From contig CAYGQE010000013.1 in NCBI GenBank assembly GCA_964351995.1, positions 1 to 64,000 of the forward strand: a stretch of 64,000 nt of DNA, in the 5' to 3' direction. The translations under genes and the position numbers were made by a program. The DNA is from SZUA-35 sp964351995. GTDB taxonomy: Bacteria > Actinomycetota > Acidimicrobiia > Acidimicrobiales > SZUA-35. Positions 17,344-26,822 of this stretch are shown one piece after another. The notes below the pieces were generated by a model that was not told where the DNA came from, did not search any database, and worked only from the letters and a program-made list of their open reading frames with translations. Within the stretch, counting starts at the first letter, position 1. The number at the start of each line of letters is the position of its first letter.

Positions 17344-20300
17344 AGAGCCGTCGTCTGAGCAAGCTGACGCGCCGGCCAATGAGGCCAGAGCGCAGGCCAG
17401 GCAGCTTCCGATCTGGGAGCGGGCCGATGAGCTGAAGCAACTCATCACCGATCATCAGGTCGTGGTGGTTGCTGGCGAGACCGGATCGGGCAAGAGCACG
17501 CAGCTCCCCCAGCTCTGCCTCGACCTCGGGCTGGCAGCCAACGGTCGCATCGGCCACACCCAGCCGCGCCGGATCGCTGCCCGCACCGTGGCCGAACGTA
17601 TTGCCGAAGAGCTCGGCACATCCTTGGGCGACCGAGTGGGCTACGCCATCCGCTTCGACGACCGAGTCAAGGAATCGACCCAGATCAAGGTGATGACCGA
17701 CGGGATCCTGCTGGCAGAGATCCAGCGGGACCGGATGCTCAGTGCCTATTCGGTCTTGCTGATCGACGAGGCTCACGAGCGTTCGCTCAACATCGACTTC
17801 CTGCTCGGCTATCTCCGTCAGCTGCTTCCCAAGCGCCCGGATCTGAAGCTCATCATCACGTCGGCCACGATCGACACCACTCGGTTCTCCGAGCACTTCG
17901 ATGATGCGCCCATCGTCGAGGTGTCTGGCCGCACCTACCCCGTCGATGTGCAGTACCGGCCGTTCGAAGACTCGTCGCTCCCTGATGCCATCGTCGACGC
18001 AGTGAAGGAACTGTGGCGGAGCACCGAAGGCGACGTCCTCGTGTTCTGCAGCGGTGAGCGAGACATTCGAGACGCTACCGATGCGCTCGAAGCGGCCAAG
18101 TTGGCAAATGCCGACGTCTTCCCGCTGTACGCCCGGCTCAGCTCGGCGGAGCAGCAGCGGGTGTTCCGGCCCCACCCGAAGCGACGTGTGGTGCTGGCCA
18201 CCAACGTGGCCGAGACCTCGCTGACCGTGCCCGGCATTCGCAGCGTGGTCGACCCGGGTCTGGCCAGGATCTCTCGCTACAGCGCCAGGACGAAGGTGCA
18301 GCGGTTGCCGATCGAGAAGGTGTCCCAAGCCTCTGCTGATCAGCGGGCCGGTCGGTGCGGTCGTGTCGCCCCCGGGGTGTGCATCCGTCTTTACGGCGAA
18401 GACGATTACGACGCCAGGCCAGAGTTCACCGAGCCCGAGATCACGCGCACCAACCTGGCGTCGGTGATCCTACAGATGGCCAGTCTCGGCCTCGGCAACA
18501 TCGAAGCGTTCCCGTTCGTCGAACCGCCAGACAAGCGCAATATCGCCGATGGCATTGCTGTGCTCGAAGAGCTGAATGCTGTCGACCCTGAACGGTTCGG
18601 TACGAAAAAGTGGCTGACACCCATGGGTCGCGAGCTGGCTCGGCTTCCCGTGGATCCTCGCCTTGCTCGCATGATCATCGCTGCGGGTGAGGAGGGTTGC
18701 GTCGACGAAGTGTTGGTGATTGCCGCTGCACTGTCGGTGCAGGATGTCCGCGAGCGACCAATGGAGCAGCGTGAGGCGGCGCAACAACTCCACGCCCGAT
18801 TCGCTGACGACCGCTCCGACTTCTTCGCCATGCTCAACCTTTGGAGCTTTCTCGAAACCGAGCGAGCAGCTCGCTCGGGCAATCAGTTCCGTCGCATGTG
18901 CCGCAGCGAATTCCTGCACTACATGCGTATTCGCGAGTGGCAGGACGTCCACCGCCAACTGCGTCGAGTGGCGAAGCAGCTCCGCCTGGAGCCATCGAAT
19001 CGTCCGATCGAGGTCGACAAGGTGCCCCAAGAGGCGGTGCACCGAGCACTGCTCAGCGGCTTTCTCTCCCAGGTGGGGACGAAGAAAACCGAAGAAGCAA
19101 AGGGCTCGAAGAAGCAGGCCAGAGGAAAGAGCAAAGGTCGACCGCCTCGCCCGACCTACACCGGCCCGCGCAACATGGATTTCATTCTTGCGCCCGGGTC
19201 TGGCGTGGCCAAGGCGGCACCCAAGTGGGTGATGGCTGCCGAGTTGGTCGAGACCGACCAGCTGCGAGCACGTACGGTCGCGGCGGTCGATCCCCGATGG
19301 CTGGAATCGATCGGCGCCCACCTCATGCGGTGGAACTACACCGGTGCCACCTGGGACAACGAGCAGGGTGCGGCCTTTGTCATCGAACGAGCGACGATGC
19401 TCGGCCTGCCCGTCGTGGCCGGTCGACGAATTCTGCTCGACCGAGTCAACCCCGAGTTGGCACGCGAGATGCTGATCCAGAACGCATTGGTCGATCCGGA
19501 GTGGCCAGAAGAGGTGTCGGTCAACGTCGAGAGGTTCCGGGCACTCGAGGTGATCCAGGGCAACGACGCCATGATCGAACAAGCCAACGGCATCGAAGCC
19601 CGAGCTCGACGAACCGATCTGGTTGCCGGCCACGACGCCATTTTCGATTTCTACGACGAGCGGCTGCCAGAAGACATCACGTCGATCAAGCGCTTCAATT
19701 CGTGGTGGCGCCGCCATCGAGACACCCAACCCGACGCCATCGCCTTGACGATGCAGCACCTCCTGCCTGGGCACGACGAGCTGGACCTCGATGGCTTCCC
19801 GGATCAGTGGGTCGTTGGTGATTGGCATCTCGATCTCCACTACGAGTTCGACGCCACCAGCCCAATCGATGGGGTCACCATCGACGTGCCGGTCGCAGCG
19901 TTGGCCGAGCTCGATCCCGACCCGTTCACCTGGACGGTTCCCGGCCTTCGCCCTGGTCTGTTCGATGGACTGCTGCGGGCACTTCCCAAGCTGGTCCGTA
20001 AGGAGTTCATCCCCATCGCCGAGACCTCGAAGCGCCTCGCCGCCGAGTTGGTTCCGAGCGATCGGCAAGTGGTCGAGGCGATCGCCGAGCATCTGGCGTT
20101 TCGAGCAGGGATCGAGACCTCGATGATCACCATCGACCAGACGTCGCTTCCCGGCCACCTGCGCCCTACCTTCCGAGTGCTCGGCACCGACGGCGAGATG
20201 TTGGCTGCGGGCAAGGACCTTCGCCGGCTGCAGGCCCGACTCGACGCCAGGGCTCGGTCGTCGTTGCGCACCGAGCGCCACCCGCTCGAGGCCGACGGTC

Positions 20301-21145
20301 TCAACGACTGGCCAGACGTTCCCGGCGGTGAGCTGCCAGCGAGTGTGCAGCGTGTCGATGGCGGCCACTCGATCACGGCCTTTCCCGCGCTCGTCGACGA
20401 GCGTCGGGCCGGCATTGGCGAGGCGGTTGCGGTGCGGTTGTTGGCCACCGAGGCCGAGCAGCGAGCGGCTGATTGGTACGGAGCTCGACGACTGCTCGAG
20501 TTGGGTCTCACGATCAACCAGCGAGGCATCACCGATCAGCTGACCAACCACGATCGTTTGACGCTGGCGGTCGGGGCCTATCAGACCATTGACCAATGGG
20601 TCCACGACATCGTGACCACGGCGCTCGATGAGGTGCTTCGATCAGCTGGCGGAGCACCCCGCACCGCGGCCCGATTCCGGGCGCTGGATTCGTGGGCGGT
20701 ACAGAAGCTGCCGGAGTTTCTTCCCGTTGTTACTGAATCGGCGATCGTCATGTTGCGGAGAGCGGCGGCGATCGAGGCCGCCCTGCAAGACGAGTGGAGC
20801 GCTGGCGCTGCTGGTGCGGTTGCCGACATCAGCGAGCAACTGGAGCGCCTGCACGGACCGGGCTCGCTGACACATGCTGGCTACCAACGGCTTCCCCACC
20901 TCGATCGCTATCTCAAGGGCATCGAGGCCCGGCTCGAACGGCTGCGAACCGACACCAGGCGTGATCGCCAGCTGGCAAGGGATGTCGAGGCATTGGCGGC
21001 CGAGATCGCTGTCGCGCCAGCTCGGTCACGGGCTGAGTTGACGTGGGCGTTGGAAGAGCTACGGGTGAGTGTGTTTGCGCAGAACCTCGGAACCGATGGA
21101 CCGGTGAGCGTCAAGCGCCTGCGAAGGGCCATCGCCAACGCCTGA
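17291..21145 (+). CDS. hrpA: ATP-dependent RNA helicase HrpA
   Basis: A 1284-aa DEAH-box helicase, close to the usual HrpA length (about 1300). Motif I is GETGSGKST (about residues 62-70) and motif II DEAH (about 158-161), followed by SATIDTTRFSEHF, TNVAETSLTVPGI and QRAGRCGR. A basic linker (KGSKKQARGKSKGRPPRPTY, about 605-625) leads into the long HrpA-specific C-terminal region. HrpA is known to resolve stalled ribosomes on mRNA in E. coli. The ATG at 17291 lies inside pncA in another frame. No Shine-Dalgarno is obvious; GTG 17324 is an alternative start. Confidence 0.95.
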   Translation: MAIELSRHLSPVASLLFEEPSSEQADAPANEARAQARQLPIWERADELKQLITDHQVVVVAGETGSGKSTQLPQLCLDLGLAANGRIGHTQPRRIAARTVAERIAEELGTSLGDRVGYAIRFDDRVKESTQIKVMTDGILLAEIQRDRMLSAYSVLLIDEAHERSLNIDFLLGYLRQLLPKRPDLKLIITSATIDTTRFSEHFDDAPIVEVSGRTYPVDVQYRPFEDSSLPDAIVDAVKELWRSTEGDVLVFCSGERDIRDATDALEAAKLANADVFPLYARLSSAEQQRVFRPHPKRRVVLATNVAETSLTVPGIRSVVDPGLARISRYSARTKVQRLPIEKVSQASADQRAGRCGRVAPGVCIRLYGEDDYDARPEFTEPEITRTNLASVILQMASLGLGNIEAFPFVEPPDKRNIADGIAVLEELNAVDPERFGTKKWLTPMGRELARLPVDPRLARMIIAAGEEGCVDEVLVIAAALSVQDVRERPMEQREAAQQLHARFADDRSDFFAMLNLWSFLETERAARSGNQFRRMCRSEFLHYMRIREWQDVHRQLRRVAKQLRLEPSNRPIEVDKVPQEAVHRALLSGFLSQVGTKKTEEAKGSKKQARGKSKGRPPRPTYTGPRNMDFILAPGSGVAKAAPKWVMAAELVETDQLRARTVAAVDPRWLESIGAHLMRWNYTGATWDNEQGAAFVIERATMLGLPVVAGRRILLDRVNPELAREMLIQNALVDPEWPEEVSVNVERFRALEVIQGNDAMIEQANGIEARARRTDLVAGHDAIFDFYDERLPEDITSIKRFNSWWRRHRDTQPDAIALTMQHLLPGHDELDLDGFPDQWVVGDWHLDLHYEFDATSPIDGVTIDVPVAALAELDPDPFTWTVPGLRPGLFDGLLRALPKLVRKEFIPIAETSKRLAAELVPSDRQVVEAIAEHLAFRAGIETSMITIDQTSLPGHLRPTFRVLGTDGEMLAAGKDLRRLQARLDARARSSLRTERHPLEADGLNDWPDVPGGELPASVQRVDGGHSITAFPALVDERRAGIGEAVAVRLLATEAEQRAADWYGARRLLELGLTINQRGITDQLTNHDRLTLAVGAYQTIDQWVHDIVTTALDEVLRSAGGAPRTAARFRALDSWAVQKLPEFLPVVTESAIVMLRRAAAIEAALQDEWSAGAAGAVADISEQLERLHGPGSLTHAGYQRLPHLDRYLKGIEARLERLRTDTRRDRQLARDVEALAAEIAVAPARSRAELTWALEELRVSVFAQNLGTDGPVSVKRLRRAIANA

Positions 21146-21198
21146 ACCGGCCGATGTGAGCTGTGAAGTGGCCCGGCGACTGTGGTAGCAAGTCGGCC

Positions 21199-21999
21199 AT
21201 GAGCCTGGCCGATCTCACCCGTGACCTCACTGCCGAACAAGACGATCTCGATGGAATCGTCTCGACGCTCGACCCCGCGGCGTTCTCACTGGCGACGCCG
21301 AGTCCGCGGTGGTCAATCGCAGATCAGCTCGGTCATCTTGCGTTCTTCGACAACACCGCAGCGCTGGCGATCAATGACCCTGACGCATTCGTTGCTCATC
21401 GCAAGGAGATGCTGGGTTCGATCGTGAGCGACGATCCCGATGCCGCGACCCTGGCTGCGTACCGGGCGATGTCCGGAGAACAGTTGTTGGATGCGTGGCG
21501 CATCGCGAGGGCTGATCTCGCCGCGGCAGCGGCGACGCTGGCCGAGAAGCAGCGAGTCGAGTGGTACGGCCCATCGATGGGCGCCAAGTCGTTCCTCACC
21601 GCCCGCCTGATGGAAGCATGGGCACATGGCCAGGACATTGCCGACACTGCTGGTGTCCAACGATCGCCCAGCAACCGTCTGATCCACATTTCCCAGCTCG
21701 GGGTGATCACGCAGAAGTGGTCGTTCATCGTGCGAGGTGAAGAACCGCTGCCGGTCGAGATCGCGGTGGCTCTCGACCCGCCAGAGGGCGGCGAGGCCTG
21801 GGTTTGGGGCGACCAGGACAGCCATGACCGTGTCACCGGCCCGGCAGAGGACTTCTGTCTGGTGGTCACCCAGCGCCGTCACGTCGACGACACCAATCTC
21901 CAGGCACACGGCGATCATGCCCGGCGCTGGTTGCTGCAAGCCCAAGCATTCGCGGGTGGACCCACCACCGGACCTCAACCCACAGGAACCAACTCATGA
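21199..21999 (+). CDS. TIGR03084-type protein (DinB/maleylpyruvate isomerase-like fold)
   Basis: A 266-aa protein opening MSLADLTRDLTAEQDDLDGIVSTL, then PSPRWSIADQLGHLAFFD, the typical entry of actinobacterial TIGR03084 proteins. These combine a DinB-like four-helix metal-binding domain with a C-terminal SCP2-like part. Candidate metal histidines are in QLGHLAF and EAWAHGQDIAD. The catalytic role is unknown. It overlaps the following SDR gene by 4 bp (ATGA), so the two form an operon. An in-frame ATG at 21163 would add 12 atypical residues. Confidence 0.8.
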   Translation: MSLADLTRDLTAEQDDLDGIVSTLDPAAFSLATPSPRWSIADQLGHLAFFDNTAALAINDPDAFVAHRKEMLGSIVSDDPDAATLAAYRAMSGEQLLDAWRIARADLAAAAATLAEKQRVEWYGPSMGAKSFLTARLMEAWAHGQDIADTAGVQRSPSNRLIHISQLGVITQKWSFIVRGEEPLPVEIAVALDPPEGGEAWVWGDQDSHDRVTGPAEDFCLVVTQRRHVDDTNLQAHGDHARRWLLQAQAFAGGPTTGPQPTGTNS

Positions 22000-22802
22000 C
22001 CGCTCTGCCCGATGCTGCTCTTCCGCTCCAGGACCTCTTCTCCGTGGAAGGCAAAGTCGCCATCGTCACCGGTGGATCTCGAGGAATCGGAGCCATGATC
22101 GCTCGCGGTCTCGTGTCCAACGGGGCGATTGTCTACATCACCGCTCGCAAAGCGGAAGCGTGCGACGCGATGGCGAAGGAACTCTCAGCGCTGGGTACGT
22201 GCCACTCGGTGCCCTCGGACTTGTCGACCGAAGAAGGCCGAGCGGCCGTCGTCGAACGCATCGTGGCCGATGGCAACCGCCTCGACATCCTGGTGAACAA
22301 CGCCGGGGCAGCGTGGGGCGCACCACTCGGTGAGTTCCCCGAGGTGGGCTTCGAAAAGGTGATGAACATCAACGTGGCGGCGCCGTTCTTGCTGACGCAG
22401 TCACTGCTCCCTCAGCTCCGAGCGTCGGCCACTGCCGAGGACCCTTCCCGAGTGATCATGATCGGCTCGATCGATGGCATTCGAGTTCCATTCGGCGACA
22501 ACTTCTCGTATTCGGCGTCGAAGGCTGGCATCCACATGCTCGCGAGGCACCTCGCCCACAACGTCGTCGGCGATCACATCACGGTCAATTCGATCGCCCC
22601 CGGGCCGTTCGAGTCGAAGATGATGTCGTACATGCTCGATGATCCCGACAGCCGGGAGATGGTCGAGAAGTCGGTTCCGCGAGGACGTATTGGTTCACCT
22701 GAAGACGTCGCTGGAACCGTGCTGTATCTCTCGAGTCGAGCGGGTGCATTCGTGACTGGCGCCGTCATTCCGCTCGATGGAGGCAGTTCGACACACGGTT
22801 GA
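21996..22802 (+). CDS. Short-chain dehydrogenase/reductase (RhlG/FabG-like)
   Basis: A 268-aa NAD(P)-dependent oxidoreductase. The dinucleotide loop is TGGSRGIG (residues 25-32), then NNAG (101-104) and catalytic S158, Y172 and K176 (SYSASKAG). The ending VTGAVIPLDGGSS is typical. Overall it most resembles RhlG-type 3-ketoacyl reductases (ARKAEACDAMAKELSALGTC, NNAGAAWGAPL, SATAEDPSRVI). The substrate is probably a 3-oxoacyl thioester; this is inference. Translationally coupled to the TIGR03084 protein. Confidence 0.88.
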   Translation: MTALPDAALPLQDLFSVEGKVAIVTGGSRGIGAMIARGLVSNGAIVYITARKAEACDAMAKELSALGTCHSVPSDLSTEEGRAAVVERIVADGNRLDILVNNAGAAWGAPLGEFPEVGFEKVMNINVAAPFLLTQSLLPQLRASATAEDPSRVIMIGSIDGIRVPFGDNFSYSASKAGIHMLARHLAHNVVGDHITVNSIAPGPFESKMMSYMLDDPDSREMVEKSVPRGRIGSPEDVAGTVLYLSSRAGAFVTGAVIPLDGGSSTHG

Positions 22803-23144
22803 CATCGAACGTCTGGGTGCTCGTTCCGGCCCCGATCGGTGGATTTCTTCGCCACGTTGCGGAACTGTCCCGCATTGTGGAAGAAATCGTCCGTCATGTG
22901 TGACGAATGTCTCTCGCTATGGACAACTCCTGGCGAAGGGGGTACCCGTTCCTGCTACGGTCGGAAGGGCACGCAAAGGGGACCCGACGTCTAACGATGT
23001 CGTTTTCGCGAGCTCCCGGGCGATGAATCCGGGTGGTGACCGAGTCGCGATCAGATTCGATCGAGATTCCTCGGAGTGGGCCCCGACGCGGATATTCCGC
23101 AATGGTGAATCAGCTCGAAAGAGCGAAGAAAGGGAATCCCTCAT
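22803..23144. other. 342-bp intergenic region upstream of the ABC transporter operon
   Basis: No convincing gene. A weak interrupted hairpin lies at 22852-22880 (CCAC/GTGG and GCGG/CCGC with a 3x3 internal loop) and may end the SDR transcript. TACGGT at 22956-22961 fits an actinobacterial -10 box and would give a leader of roughly 180 nt. AAGGGA at about 23130 is the ribosome site for ATG 23145. I see nothing else with structure; a regulatory leader is possible. Confidence 0.4.
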
Positions 23145-24860
23145 ATGGATTTTAAGCGCTTCGATCTCATGCGCCGCAATGTCGGCCCGGTCGAACTCGA
23201 TCTCATCGAGTCCTACGCTCAGAAAAAGATCAACCGCCGTGACTTCGTGAAGCGGGGCACGGTCGTTGGACTGTCCGCTCCATTCATGGGCGCAGTCATC
23301 GCCGCCTGCGGTAGCGATGAAGCCGCTGATGGCGGCACCGATGCCACGACCGCCGGAGGGGGCGCAACGGGCACGGTCGGAGGCAATCTCATCATTGGCA
23401 ACCAGTTCGGCGATGCCAACTCGGGTCTCGACCCTGTGGCCATGCTCGACCTCGGTACCTACAACGTGGTGTCGCAGTGCTTCGAGTATCTCGTGGGCCT
23501 CGGTGACGACGGCAACATTGCCGCCACCGGCCTGGCCAGCAGCTGGTCCCCGAACGAAGACGGCTCCGTTTGGACCTTCGAACTTCGTGAGGGTCCGGTG
23601 TGGCAGGGAAGCGGCGAGCCGCTGACCTCGGCTGACGTCGCTGCCACCATGGATCGCGCCGCTGCCTTCGGCAACGCTGGCCTCGCCGGCGTCATTGGTG
23701 AAGGCTCGGTGGATGCATCCGATCCCCAGAAGGCGGTCATCACGCTCCTCGAGCCCAACGGCAACTTCCCGGTGCTGGTGTCGATCTTCAACACGCAGAG
23801 TCTGATCACGCCGGTCGACTACAGCTCGGGCACCACGCTCGACGAACGCCCGGACGGCACTGGTGCATGGAAGCTCGACAGCTTCGATCCGACCACCTTC
23901 GTGGCCACCTATTCTCGCAACGAGAACTGGTGGGGCGGCCAAACGCTGCTCGACACGATCGAGCTGCGCGGTTTCGCCGACATCGGCACGACGGTCACGG
24001 CCATGTCGAGTCGTGAGATCGACGTCATCCAGAACTTCAGCGTCATCGGTGGCGAAGGCCTCCTCAACGACGACTCGTTCAACGTGCTGACCCCGCCGTC
24101 GTCGAACCACCGTCAGGTCTGGTTCAACGTTCCGCAGGGCAAATGGGACAGCAACTTGGTTCGCCAGGCGCTCGGTTGGACCTTCGATCGCGACCAGATG
24201 GTCAACACCTTGTTCGCTGGTCGGGCCGAAATTGCCAACGACCACCCGATCTTGTCGACGCTTCCCTTCTTCGATCCTGATGCCACGCCGCAGCGCACCC
24301 GAGACATCGAAAAGGCCAAGGAACTCATTGCCCAGTCGGGCATCACTGATCTCACCGGCACCATCGAATGTGGTGACCTCGGTGAGGTTCCTGACTTCGC
24401 CGCCATCATTCAGCAGAACGCGGCAGAGGCAGGCTTCGACCTTCAGGTCAACGTCCAGTCGAACTCGACGTTCTACGGCGATTCCTGGTGCCCCGGCGCC
24501 AGCGAGTCCGACGCCAACCTGCCTTGCGACAATTCCAGCTCGCTTGGCATTGTCGATTACGGCCACCGTCCTACTCCGGACATCTTCCTCGGTTCCGCCC
24601 TCAGCAGCGGCGGTGTGTGGAACTCGTCCAACTACGCCAACCCCGAGTTCGATCAGAAGCTCTCTGACTACCGGACCGCCGTTGACGTTGCCGGCCAGAA
24701 GGAAGCGATTGGCTCGATCCAGTCGATTCTGCACGAAGATGCACCGGCGCTCTACGCCTACTTCTTCAACTACCTCGCCGGTCACGCTGACACGGTGAGC
24801 GGAGTGCAGACCACGGCCCTCGGCCATGTGATCGTCTCCGGCGCCTCCAAGGACGCCTGA
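23145..24860 (+). CDS. ABC transporter substrate-binding lipoprotein (SBP family 5)
   Basis: A 571-aa extracellular binding protein of the Dpp/Opp type. A twin-arginine motif N-RRDFVK (residues 30-35) is followed by a hydrophobic stretch and a lipobox VIAAC with C55, so it is probably Tat-exported and lipid-anchored. Family core: SADVAATMDRAAAF, DERPDGTGAWKLDSFDPTTF and VRQALGWTFDRDQMVN. Peptides, opines or similar solutes are likely ligands. It is first gene of a four-gene operon, separated from the permeases by a strong hairpin that could raise its dosage relative to them. Confidence 0.92.
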   Translation: MDFKRFDLMRRNVGPVELDLIESYAQKKINRRDFVKRGTVVGLSAPFMGAVIAACGSDEAADGGTDATTAGGGATGTVGGNLIIGNQFGDANSGLDPVAMLDLGTYNVVSQCFEYLVGLGDDGNIAATGLASSWSPNEDGSVWTFELREGPVWQGSGEPLTSADVAATMDRAAAFGNAGLAGVIGEGSVDASDPQKAVITLLEPNGNFPVLVSIFNTQSLITPVDYSSGTTLDERPDGTGAWKLDSFDPTTFVATYSRNENWWGGQTLLDTIELRGFADIGTTVTAMSSREIDVIQNFSVIGGEGLLNDDSFNVLTPPSSNHRQVWFNVPQGKWDSNLVRQALGWTFDRDQMVNTLFAGRAEIANDHPILSTLPFFDPDATPQRTRDIEKAKELIAQSGITDLTGTIECGDLGEVPDFAAIIQQNAAEAGFDLQVNVQSNSTFYGDSWCPGASESDANLPCDNSSSLGIVDYGHRPTPDIFLGSALSSGGVWNSSNYANPEFDQKLSDYRTAVDVAGQKEAIGSIQSILHEDAPALYAYFFNYLAGHADTVSGVQTTALGHVIVSGASKDA

Positions 24861-24876
24861 GACACCAGCAGTACCC

Positions 24877-24904
24877 GGTGAGGCCCGCTTCGGCGGGCCT
24901 CACC
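24877..24904 (+). terminator. Strong hairpin between binding protein and permease genes
   Basis: GGTGAGGCCCGC (24877-24888), loop TTCG, GCGGGCCTCACC (24893-24904): a perfect 12-bp stem with a stable tetraloop. There is no U-run after it, so it is more likely a partial terminator or mRNA-stabilising element inside the operon than a full stop. Confidence 0.75.
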
Positions 24905-24939
24905 GCAGTTCGCCCGCTCGCTACCTTTCGAGGACGCAC

Positions 24940-25899
24940 ATGGTTCGGTTCATTGTTCGACGGCTACTGCTGTCGATCGTCACGCTCTTCATCATCTTGT
25001 TGGTGGTGTTTGCCCTCACCAGAGTGTTTCCGAGCGATCCGGCCAAGCAACTCGCCGGGCCATTTGCTTCAGAAGAGCGAGTGGCGCAACTCACCGAGAA
25101 CCTCGGTCTCGATGATCCCCTGCCCACGCAGTTCTTCCGGCTGGTACGAGATGTCGTCACCCTCGACTTCGGCGAGTCCTTCTCTCAGCCCGGCGTACGA
25201 GTCATCGATCTCGTTCGCCCCGCCCTTTGGAACTCAGCCAAGCTCGTCCTTCTCGCCCTTTTGATCACACTGCCGCTGTCGATCGTGGGCGGCATCGTGG
25301 CGGCCAGGAAAAAGGACACCATCATCGATCGCTCGATCGTGTCCTTCGGCCTGGCCAGTGCCTCGATCCCCGACTTCGTGTCCGGCGTGCTCCTCCAGTT
25401 CATCATCGGTGTGCAGCTCGGCTGGCTACCCGCCACCTCGAACGTCCCCCGGGGTGCCGGTTTCTTCACCCAGGTCGAATACATCCTGTTGCCGGCGCTC
25501 GCGATCCTCTTTGTCTACTTCGGCTACATCGCTCGCATCACTCGAGCGGGAGCAGTCACCGCACTCGACTCCGACTACGCCCGAACGGCGTACATGAAGG
25601 GTCTGAGTACAAGCGAAGTCGTCCGCAAGCACGTGCTCAAGAACGCGCTGCAGCCCACGGTTGCGGTGACCGGAACCCAGATGGGCTACCTCTTCGGCGG
25701 TCTGGTGGGGCTCGAGCGAGTGTTCAACTACCCCGGTTTGGGCAACTTGATTCTCAGAGCCGCCTTGGCACCCGACTTCCCGCTGCTGCAGACCGGTGTG
25801 GTCACCGTGGCCGTCATCTTCATGATCGCCACGCTGACGTCTGACCTGATCATCGCCTGGATGAACCCGCGGGCCCGTCTCGACGTAGGAGAGAACTGA
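24940..25899 (+). CDS. ABC transporter permease, DppB-like
   Basis: A 319-aa inner-membrane permease with about six helices, the first at IVTLFIILLVVFALTRVFPS. The cytoplasmic coupling loop is DSDYARTAYMKGLSTSEVVRKHVLKNALQPT, the EAA-type motif that contacts the ATPase. It stands second in the operon, and its stop overlaps the next ATG by one base (TGATG). It pairs with the DppC-like protein to form the channel. Confidence 0.92.
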   Translation: MVRFIVRRLLLSIVTLFIILLVVFALTRVFPSDPAKQLAGPFASEERVAQLTENLGLDDPLPTQFFRLVRDVVTLDFGESFSQPGVRVIDLVRPALWNSAKLVLLALLITLPLSIVGGIVAARKKDTIIDRSIVSFGLASASIPDFVSGVLLQFIIGVQLGWLPATSNVPRGAGFFTQVEYILLPALAILFVYFGYIARITRAGAVTALDSDYARTAYMKGLSTSEVVRKHVLKNALQPTVAVTGTQMGYLFGGLVGLERVFNYPGLGNLILRAALAPDFPLLQTGVVTVAVIFMIATLTSDLIIAWMNPRARLDVGEN

Positions 25900-26822
25900 T
25901 GACCGACATCGACAACAGCGGTTCCGAAACTGAAGGTGCCGGCACGGGAAGCGTGGCCCCAGCTCAGGATCGCAAGACGGTCAAGCAAGAGCAGCGCCGC
26001 GAGCTCTTCACCAATCCTTCGTTTGTCATCGGCGCCGTCATCCTCTCGTTCTGGATCCTGTGCGCCGTTGTTCCCAGTCTGTTCACCAAGTGGGGTGAGA
26101 ACGAAGTCATCCGCCTGGCTGATGGTTCGACAATCCCCCGCACCGGGCCAGGAGCCAACGCCTGGTTCGGAACCGACACCATCGGAAACGATGTGTTCGC
26201 TCGTGTGATCTACGGGGCCGACAATGTCTTGATCAATGCACCGATCTCGGCGCTTGTCGCCGTCCTCGCTGGCGCTGTGCTCGGTCTGGTCATGGGCTAT
26301 TACCGAGGCCTCGTCGACGAGATCCTCAGCAGGATCATCGAAGCGATTCTCTCGCTGCCGGTCATTCTCCTGGCGCTCATGGTGGTCGTGGTGTTCGGCA
26401 ACTCGAGAATTGTCATCGTGCTGACGATCGCTGCGCTCTTCACCCCGGTGGTGGCCAGAACGGTCCGATCCGCGGTGACGACCGAAGCCCAACTCGACTA
26501 CGTGATGTCGGCCAAGCTCCGTGGTGAGTCCGGTTGGTTCATCATGATGAAGGAGATCTTCCCCAACATCACCAACGTGTTGATTGTGGAGTTCACCGTT
26601 CGTGTGGGTTACGCCATCTTTACTGTCGCCACGCTCTCCTTTCTCGGTCTCGGCACCGGTGATCAGACAGCGGCCGACTGGGGTGTCGACATCTCGAACG
26701 GCTACTCGCTCATCCAGGCTGGGCAGTGGTGGATCTCGATCTTCCCAGCGCTCGCCATTGCTTCACTCGTCATCTCCGTCAACCTCATCGCCGACTCGAT
26801 CGAGAAGGTCTACAACTCATGA
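25899..26822 (+). CDS. ABC transporter permease, DppC-like
   Basis: A 307-aa inner-membrane permease. The hydrophilic N-terminal 40 residues precede helix one (FVIGAVILSFWILCAVVPSL). A periplasmic piece GANAWFGTDTIGNDVFARVIYGA is typical of the DppC/OppC class. The coupling loop is around AQLDYVMSAKLRGESGWFIMMKEIFPN. It overlaps both neighbours (1 bp before, 4 bp after), so it is co-translated with its partner permease and the ATPase. Confidence 0.92.
   Translation: MTDIDNSGSETEGAGTGSVAPAQDRKTVKQEQRRELFTNPSFVIGAVILSFWILCAVVPSLFTKWGENEVIRLADGSTIPRTGPGANAWFGTDTIGNDVFARVIYGADNVLINAPISALVAVLAGAVLGLVMGYYRGLVDEILSRIIEAILSLPVILLALMVVVVFGNSRIVIVLTIAALFTPVVARTVRSAVTTEAQLDYVMSAKLRGESGWFIMMKEIFPNITNVLIVEFTVRVGYAIFTVATLSFLGLGTGDQTAADWGVDISNGYSLIQAGQWWISIFPALAIASLVISVNLIADSIEKVYNS

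Noticed and set aside
18470..20605. A 711-codon open frame on the minus strand inside hrpA
   Set aside because: It lies antisense to a well-conserved helicase, shows no recognisable domain, and is the usual open shadow frame of a GC-rich gene.
20825..20845. CAGCGAGCA, as in the hairpin element, inside hrpA
   Set aside because: The rest of the element and both stems are absent; it is coding sequence.
22799..22804. TTGACA overlapping the SDR stop codon
   Set aside because: No -10 box stands 16-19 bp downstream; it comes from the stop codon context.
22917..24827. A 636-codon open frame antisense to the ABC binding-protein gene
   Set aside because: The plus strand encodes a clear lipoprotein; the antisense frame has no family features.
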